Below the pieces are notes generated by a model. It made no database searches. It had not been told where the DNA came from and saw only the letters and a list, made by a program, of their open reading frames with translations. Below are positions 57,186-64,000 of a DNA stretch of 64,000 bases, piece after piece; position 1 is the first letter of the stretch; each line of letters begins with the position of its first letter. This DNA comes from Paguma larvata (lineage: Eukaryota > Chordata > Mammalia > Carnivora > Viverridae): positions 46,045,030 to 46,109,029 of the forward strand of contig CM057841.1 in assembly GCA_030068075.1 (NCBI GenBank), written 5' to 3'. The position numbers and the translations under genes were made by a program.

Positions 57186-57529
57186 GACTCCAGTTGGTTT
57201 TAAGAACCCTAAGAGTGGTTGTCTCTCCCACTGGGGAGTTCCAGACCCTTTGGCTGTCACTACAAGAAACAGATGGCAGGAAGGCAAATCGTCACCAGAA
57301 CCACACAACCATCAAGTGCGGAATGGCCTCAAAAGGATGTTGCCTCCATGACCAATGCCAGAGGGAAATACCAGAGCGTCTAGAGCACCGTCCCCACCAG
57401 GTGCTTGAGTGCCCAGCAGGAAGTCAGAGGCTGAATATTTTATGAGACATCAGAGACTGGAACAGGATGGTGGCTTCATGAAGAGGTGGAGATGGAGGTG
57501 TGGTGGGGAAAAGACAGAGTACGGATGCA
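57186..57529. other. Unique sequence
   Basis: No feature recognised. Confidence 0.3.
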
Positions 57530-57756
57530 GAACACTAGGAATCTTGAAAGAAAATGAACGAAGACTCTTACCTCGCAACAGATACAAAACTTAAAATGGG
57601 TCACTGACTTAGAAGTAAGAACGAAAACTACAAAATGAGTAGAAGAAAATAGGAGAAATTCTTGGCCTTGGGTTTGGCAAAGATTTTCTACACAGGACAC
57701 AAGAGCACAGGCTCTAAAAGATAAAAATCAATATACTGATCTAAAAATCTTTATCG

Positions 57757-57989
57757 GGATGCCTGGGTGGCTCAGTTGGTTGAGCGTCTGACCTCAGCTC
57801 AGGTCATGAGCTCACTGCTCGTGGGTTTGAGCCCCGCATCAGGCTTTGGGCTGACGGCTCAGAGCCTGGAGCCTGCTTCAGATTCTGTCTCTGTCTCTCC
57901 CCTGCTCGTGCTCTGTCTCTCTCTCAAATATAAAATAAATTTTTTAAAAAATTAAAAAAATTTTTTTAATTTAAAAAATTTAAAAAAAA
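57757..57989 (+). mobile_element. SINEC_Fc-like SINE in L1
   Basis: Exact target-site duplication taaaaatctttatcg at 57742-57756 and 57990-58004. Long A/T tail. Confidence 0.96.
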
Positions 57990-58632
57990 TAAAAATCTTT
58001 ATCGAGATTTTAAACTTTTGTACTTCAAAATACACTGCAACAAAAATGAAAAGGTAAACCAAAGACTAGGATAAAATATTTGCAAACCATATCTCCATCA
58101 ATAAGCAAATATAAACATTAGTCTTTTCATTGATATTTCAATGAAATAGTTGTTACCTTGTTCCATTTCATCACAGAACTTGTCAATAAACTCCAAGGGG
58201 GAAATATAATATATTTGGTGGATAGTTTGTAAGTATTTATAATATATATAATCTTATATAATATGTAATTCATTATCATATACAACATATTTTAATGTAT
58301 CATAACATAGAATATAAATTATAATTATTTTATATATTATATTAATATGAACAACCCAACTTTAAAAGTGGGAAAATATTTGAAGAAACACTCCAAAGAA
58401 AATATATAAATGGCAAGTAAACACATGGAAAGATGCTCAACATCATTAGTTATTAGGGATATGTAAATTAAAAACATAATGAGACACCATTACACTCCAA
58501 ATGGCTAAAATTAAAAAGACTTAGCATACCAAGTGTTGTCAAGGATATGGAGCAACTGTAACTCTCATAGAAATTGCTGGTAGAAATATAAAATGATTCA
58601 ACCACTTTGGAAAACAGTCTGGCAGGTTTTTA

Positions 58633-58703
58633 AGTTTATTTATTTATTTTGAGAGAGAGAGAGGGTGGGGGAGGGGCAGAGAGCAAGACAGCGAGTGAGC
58701 GAG

Positions 58704-58742
<39 letters not shown>

Positions 58743-58838
58743 CTCTACACTGACACAAGGCTCAAACCCAGGAACTGTGAGATCATGACCTGAGCTGAAG
58801 AGTCAGGTGCCTAACTGACTAAGCCACCAAGCTGCCCC
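58633..58838 (-). mobile_element. CanSINE in L1
   Basis: Flanks agtctggcaggttttt and agtttggcagtttttt form the duplication. Contains a (GA)n run at about 58705-58738. Confidence 0.93.
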
Positions 58839-59398
58839 AGTTTGGCAGTTTTTTAAAAATTTTAAATGTACATACACCATATGACCCAGCCATTCCACTC
58901 CTAGGTAATTTGCCCGAGAGAAATAAAAACATAAATTCACTCAAACACTTGTACATGAACATTCATAGAAGCTACATGAACTAGAAGCAACTCAATTGTC
59001 CATCAACAATTGGATATGGATGAACAAACTGTGGTATATCCACACAATAGACTACTACTCAGCAATAAAAAGGAACAAACTATTTATACATGCAATGACA
59101 CGGATAAACCCTAAATAATGAAGTTATGAAAGAAGGCAGAAGAAGTGCACATACTATATGATTCCACATAGATAAGATTCTAGAAGATGTAAACTGATCT
59201 ACAGTGACTGATAGCAGATGAGGGCAGGGAGGAAGGATTTCAAAGGGGCACAGAGGAATGAGCAATGAATACATTCCTTGTCTAGACTGTGGTAATGGTT
59301 TCACAGGGGTAGACACATGTCAAACTCATCAAATCATATGCTTTAAATATATGCAGTTTACTATACATCAATTATACTTTAGTAAAGCTGTTCAAAAG

Positions 59399-60186
59399 GA
59401 GAGGCGAGAAGGTGTCCACACTTGGCCCCTTGGTGGAGCCCAGTCACTCCTGGTGGGGTGTGGAGTTTGTCGATGAACTCTACGTCTCCCTGCCATCCAG
59501 GTGTTCTTTACCTACTCATCCGCACCTCCCTCACTTGTTCTAGGGTTCTCGAGGGGAAGGGCTGTATCTTCTGCATCGAGTCTCCTAGTGAGGAAGAGGA
59601 TGACATCATAAGATAGAGGAGCCTCCTTGGGCAGCAGCAGAAGTCCAGTAGTGATCACAGTTGGCTCCTGGAGGAATCCACGCAACCATGGAACATGTAC
59701 GCCGTCATTCCTGCCTTATTTGTGGAATGTGAGACAACTCACTCTGGGAATAGTCCCAACATGGTTGCAGAGCTGGATAAGGAAGAGGGGTGATGCCGAG
59801 CCACGCGTGGCTCTTGAAGGAACAGAACTACCCAGGCTTACCCTTCAGGTCGGAGCTGTCAGACAAGATAGTCATTACATAACCTACAGTGACTCGTCAA
59901 ATTCTGGAGCCAGGAAGCCAAAGCTATGTGCAAGGTGCTCCTCCAGCAATTGGCTAAACCCAGATTCCAATCTTTCCTAAGCTGACCTGATTGAAGTCTC
60001 TTGAAGTACTGACTCCTGAGGACTAAACACTCGACTCTATATGAGGGAGTTAATTTCTATGGCATTCAACTAGGCTAAGAATGCAATCCTCCACCCCGTT
60101 GTCAGTCCTGCCAACATGTGTGACCTGCCCTCAACCTCTGTGTGTTTTCCTTGATAGCATTAGCCTCACTAAAAGAAAGCTGGATT
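59399..60186. other. Unique sequence
   Basis: No gene recognised. The frame at 59627-59980 has no domain. Confidence 0.4.
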
Positions 60187-60203
60187 CAAAAATATCCAAC
60201 CAG

Positions 60204-60420
60204 GGGCACCTGGGAGGCTCTGTTGGTTAAGCGTCCGACTTCAGCTCAGGTCATGATCTCGCGGTCCGTGGGTTTGAACCCCATGTTGGGCTCGGTGCTG
60301 ACAGCTCAGAGCTTGGTGTCTGCTTTGGATTCTGTGTCTCCCTCTCTCTGCCCCTCCCCTGCTTGTGCTTGGTCTCTCTCTCTCTCTCTCAAAAATAAAT
60401 AAACAAATGTTTCTAAAAAG
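60204..60420 (+). mobile_element. SINEC_Fc-like SINE
   Basis: Head 'ggggcacctgggaggctctg', tail 'aaaaataaataaacaaatgt'. Duplication aaaatatccaacca and aaaaatccaaccac. Confidence 0.94.
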
Positions 60421-60429
60421 AAAAATCCA

Positions 60430-61300
60430 ACCACAAAAAGGACTTCTGGGTTATGGTTACTACTCACATGACTAAAGGAAAAACTGTTTCCTCTACTCGC
60501 AACACTTCCGACACCAAATGTGTGGGTTTTCCCCTCACATTAGGCAATTCTGACACTAACTACCCATAGTTAGTGCAGGCCCCGCAGCTTAAGGGCTCAG
60601 TCTCACAAGACTGCACACACTTCAGATGCCAACTGAAAGTAGTGGGTGCCCAGGTAACCCACACTTCTGTCCAACTTGGCTGTAAATCGAGGATTCCCAT
60701 GGGTCCCTTTTCAGGCTCAGTAATTTGCTATATGGCTCACAGAGCTGAGGGAAACACTTCTCTGTTTCCGGTGCATTATAAAGGCTTCAACTTGGGAAAA
60801 GCTGAATGGAAAAGAGCATAGAGCAAGGTATGTGGAAGGGGTACGGAGCTCCCATGCCCTCTCTGGGTGCACCACTCTCCTAGCATCTCAGTGTGTTTCC
60901 CAACCCAGAAGCTCCCTGAACCGCCCCCCCTTCATTCACAGATTTTATGGCGGCTCCTTTGCAAACACATGAATTGATTAAATCATTGGTTGTTGGTGTT
61001 TAAGTCAATCCCCAGCCGCTTTCTCCTCCCCAGAGATGGGGGAGGGTGCAGGGTGCGGACTGAAGGTTCCAAGGCTGTAATCACATGCTGGTTCCCTGGA
61101 AACCAACCCCCACTCCCCAAGAACCACCTCATCAGCATCAATTCAGATATGGTTGCAAGGGGCTTTTATGCATTACAAAAAATACCCTCTCTCTCACCTC
61201 TATCACTCAGAAAGCTATAAGGATTTGAGAAGCTCTGTGCCAGGAACCAGTGACAAAAACCAAGTATCTATTTCTTATTATATCACGATATTAAAACGAC
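60430..61300 (+). repeat. Old solo-LTR-like block (ERVL-type, family uncertain)
   Basis: Phrases such as 'gctcagtaatttgctatatg', 'gcattataaaggcttcaact', 'gattaaatcattggttgttg' and 'tatttcttattatatcac' follow an old mammalian ERVL-type LTR I remember, possibly MER21-like. No internal retroviral region or coding sequence is present. Family name uncertain. Confidence 0.45.
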
Positions 61301-62500
61301 AAAGGAATGAGACCCCTGATGGACAGGCATTCTGGGTATTCCTTTAAATCACGCACTCTCACAGGCCTCCACAAAACGATCTGGTTTGCAGCAACTGCCA
61401 GCAGGTGGATTTTCAGGCATACCTGAGAAGCAGGGTGACTCTTCTAGTGACAGTCCTCCTCTCCCCGCGGGTGCTAATGTGACTCCATCTCCTCAGGAAG
61501 TCCACCTTGATTTTGAGAAGGGCCAGGCTGCAGGGACAAGGGGCTGGGCATGGCACAGTCGGAGCCTTCTCTCTAGGTTGCTATCAATGCCCAACTGACC
61601 TTCGTGGATGCCACAGGCCTTGCTCTGTTCTCCGGCTCAGGCCCACACCCCTGTTCTCTGCTCAGCTCACTGTCTCTGTAGCCTCAGAGCTCGGGAGCAC
61701 TCCCCATCCTCCCACACATTTCCTGACTGAGCTCGGCCACCCAAACGGTGGGGAAAGCTTGCCTTCTAGATCTCTCACCCAGGAGACACCAGCTAACAAC
61801 TCACCGCCTGGCCAGGTAACCAGGGAAATCTTCCTGATGAATTTTAATTGAAATCATGTGCCCAGAATGGCGATCCCAATAGGCAAGGCAAAACTGGAAG
61901 GCCTCTCTCCTGATCAAGCACTCGCACAGGGCTTACATTGGCACAGCGCGTTTCCCACTTGTGTTATAACAGAATACAGTCTTCCCAGGAGAGCTTTGGT
62001 CCCTGCTGGCATCCAGAGAAATAAGGGGGTGAACAAGACGGCATGAAGGCCAACTGCAGCCAAGTGCAGAAGGACACAGGGTTCTGCTATCTATCTAGGT
62101 GTCCCAATACCTTGGTCTTTAACGTGTATCACACACAGATGTACATCTATCCAGCACAGGGTGGAGGGGGCATCAGGGCCCTGACCCGATTAGGAATTCA
62201 GACCCCTGTTCAAATATTTACTGGGCACTTACTCTGTGCTGGTACTGTGGACTTAGCCTCATTCAGATGGATGAGGCCCCTGCCCTCATGATTCTCACTG
62301 CCTCGGCCCTGTAGCATTAGCCCTGAGAGGTCATGAAGCAAGAACAGAGCTGACCAGGTTGGATGGCAGAAGCACCCAGGGAGAACTCCAAAACTCCATC
62401 CCTGAGTGAAGGGAGAAAGAACTCAGGACAGGACAGGGGAAGGCCAGATGTGGGGAGAAGCAGCCAACACCTCAGCCAAAAGCAAACAGATGTGTGTGGG
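61301..62500. other. Unique sequence
   Basis: No gene recognised. 'tttactgggcacttactctg' near 62217 is MIR/L2-like. Confidence 0.4.
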
Positions 62501-64000
62501 GAGTAGATGTGAGTGTGTGTGTGTGTGAATCCTGGTTGGGTTTAGCAAGTGGCCAAGAGAGGGGTCGGGTTGGCTAAGTGTCAAGAGAATCTAAAGAGAG
62601 TGAGGAGCCTGCCAGGGCTTCCACCGCAGGCTTGATGCACTGCTCTTGGCCTTAGCAGGGCAGCTCCCGCACTAGCCTCGGGCCGGAGGTTCAGCAGCAT
62701 GGGCCGGGAGGAAAGGCTGGGCTTTCAGGAAATAGTGAGGAGTACGCAAGTTCAGAGCAGAGAAGTTCAGAAGGTGGACCTAACAATGCAAGCAGCACAC
62801 GATGGTCGGGGCTATGGACCATGGCTACATCTCCTACACGTTTTCCACTGAGATATATGAGAGCCAGAAACACTTAGTTGCTGCAGCTGGCCTCCAGGCT
62901 CTGCTTTTCACTCACCACTTGCCTCCCATCCCCCTTCCCTAGGCTTTGGCCTTCTTGGCTGTGTCACCTGTGCCCAGTTTGAGCTTGCCTTATAAACTAC
63001 CCATCGGACTTGGACTTCCATGGCCTGACTCCTGGGTAGCCCCACGTTCAGCTGCCCTCCTCGTCCTCCTCCTCCTCCTGCTATTATGGCTGTTATCTGA
63101 TGCAGCTCTGACCCCCACCCCCACCCACCTGCCAAACTATCAAAATAGCTTATTGTGCCCCATAGGGCTTGCCCTGGCTCTCGTTGATGGGAGTTGGTCA
63201 AGAAATATCAAGGAGGGCATGACTCTAGGGAAGACAGCAAAATACAGGGATTTTTGTTAAGAAATTAGGGGTCACTCAGGAGCTGGATGGGGAGGGGACC
63301 AAGGACACCTGGGCAGGCATGGGCTGGAGGCAGGTCCACCTCAAGATTCAAGAGACAGGTTTGGGGGGCAATTATGACTGAATCTGGGAAGGCTCCTGGG
63401 GACCCCAGGAGCTGAGCTGAGAGGTGTTGAGAGTCACTAAGTGGGGCTTCTCAGGAATCTGAGAGACTGCAGGGAACTCAGCTGGGGGTGACTATCAAAT
63501 TGGGCATCTTTCTCATCTGGGCTTACTGTGCTCTTGTCCCAAAGCATCACAGAGATACTGCTGGCCCCTGAAGGTCAGGCATAGCAAAGCAGATAGAAGG
63601 ACAGGCCAGCAGCAAGAAGAGCCACAGTGACCAAGACAGCCCCACACCTGGGGTAAAGCAGCAGGCTGGGGTGCTCTGAAGAGGGTGCGAGCTGTCTCGC
63701 TTTGCAGCCTGAGCTACATTCTCCCCAGAGCATGGCACACTGTGGGTATGGCACTTTGGAAGGTTTTCTCACTTCCTGCAGCCCACAAAGATACAGTTGG
63801 TAAATCCTGCCCTGAGGAACTTCAGAATAACTGCTCCAATCTTTTCGTCATCCAAAATCTGGAGCAGAGTTGGGATAAGATATGAGACACATGTAACAAT
63901 TCCAGATCCCAGGATCTCTAATATCAAAGAGTTAATTTGGTTTCAGAAACCCGTCATCAACTCCCAAGTAGAATGTGGCTCCAAGGCTCCTAATAATTGA
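62501..64000. other. Unique sequence
   Basis: Contains a (GT)n run at about 62511-62527. No gene or repeat recognised to the end of the window. Confidence 0.4.

Larger units (their letters stand above)
57530..59398 (+). repeat. Old L1 ORF2 3' part and 3' UTR, interrupted
   Basis: Pieces such as 'gatgctcaacatcattagtt', 'ttcaaccactttggaaaaca', 'catatgacccagccattcca' and 'gtaatggtttcacaggggta' run in the L1 order. Two SINEs and an AT-rich stretch (about 58190-58350) interrupt it. Confidence 0.85.

Noticed and set aside
12516..60420. tRNA genes suggested by A and B boxes
   Set aside because: Every match found is the tRNA-Lys-derived head of a SINE, not an intact tRNA gene.
28543..61300. A coding endogenous retrovirus
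   Set aside because: Only LTR-like blocks are seen, with no gag, pol or env-like frames between or near them.
1..64000. CRISPR arrays, prophage or bacterial operons
   Set aside because: No regularly spaced repeats of that kind; the repeat content is wholly mammalian.

Overview
The window is carnivoran nuclear DNA, most likely from a cat-family (felid) genome. The evidence is more than two dozen copies of the tRNA-Lys-derived SINE family typical of cats. These copies have a 5' head reading GGGGCGCCTGGGTGGCTCAG, an internal B-box like GGTTCGAGCCC, a CT-rich tract, and a tail like AATAAATAAACATTAAAAA. There is also one nearly complete LINE-1 with a carnivore-type 3' UTR. No bacterial, phage or plasmid features are present. 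The long open frames found here are chance frames in GC-rich DNA or remnants of retrotransposons. I cannot name any host protein-coding gene with confidence.

Layout. 1-3300: unique sequence with an L2 remnant and two SINEs. 3300-8537: a 5.2 kb LINE-1 with intact 17-bp target-site duplications, both ORFs broken. About 8.9-9.65 kb: a CpG island with a tight ETS/NRF1/ZNF143-type motif cluster, the best promoter in the window. About 10.88-11.26 kb: a second GC-rich block with an RFX X-box and a possible minus-strand 60-codon first exon. 11.93 kb: a near-perfect CTCF motif. 12.5-19.3 kb: SINEs, two close RFX X-boxes at 15.2 kb, microsatellites and a pure (ATTCT)12 array. 20-28.5 kb: mostly unique sequence, with L2 and MIR remnants, a second CTCF-like site in a GC-rich spot (23.45 kb) and AT-rich blocks that look like conserved non-coding elements. 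28.5-29.3 kb: an MLT1-type solo LTR split by a SINE. 29.7-38 kb: MIR and L2 fossils, a two-SINE compound insertion and two copies of a small palindromic element. 39.3-42 kb: antisense L1 fragments, one with a perfect 23-bp inverted duplication. 42-46 kb: mostly unique. 46.7-59.4 kb: a dense stack of old L1, HAL1-like, MIR and SINE insertions, many nested. 59.4-64 kb: unique sequence plus one SINE and one old solo-LTR-like block.

Interpretation. This is an intergenic or intronic landscape with one or two CpG-island promoters near the left end. The promoter cluster, the X-boxes and the divergent CTCF motifs are the parts most likely to be functional. Repeat boundaries are good to a few bases where a target-site duplication is visible and approximate for old elements. 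Family names for the oldest repeats (L2, MIR, HAL1, LTRs) come from remembered consensus features and were not checked by a search.
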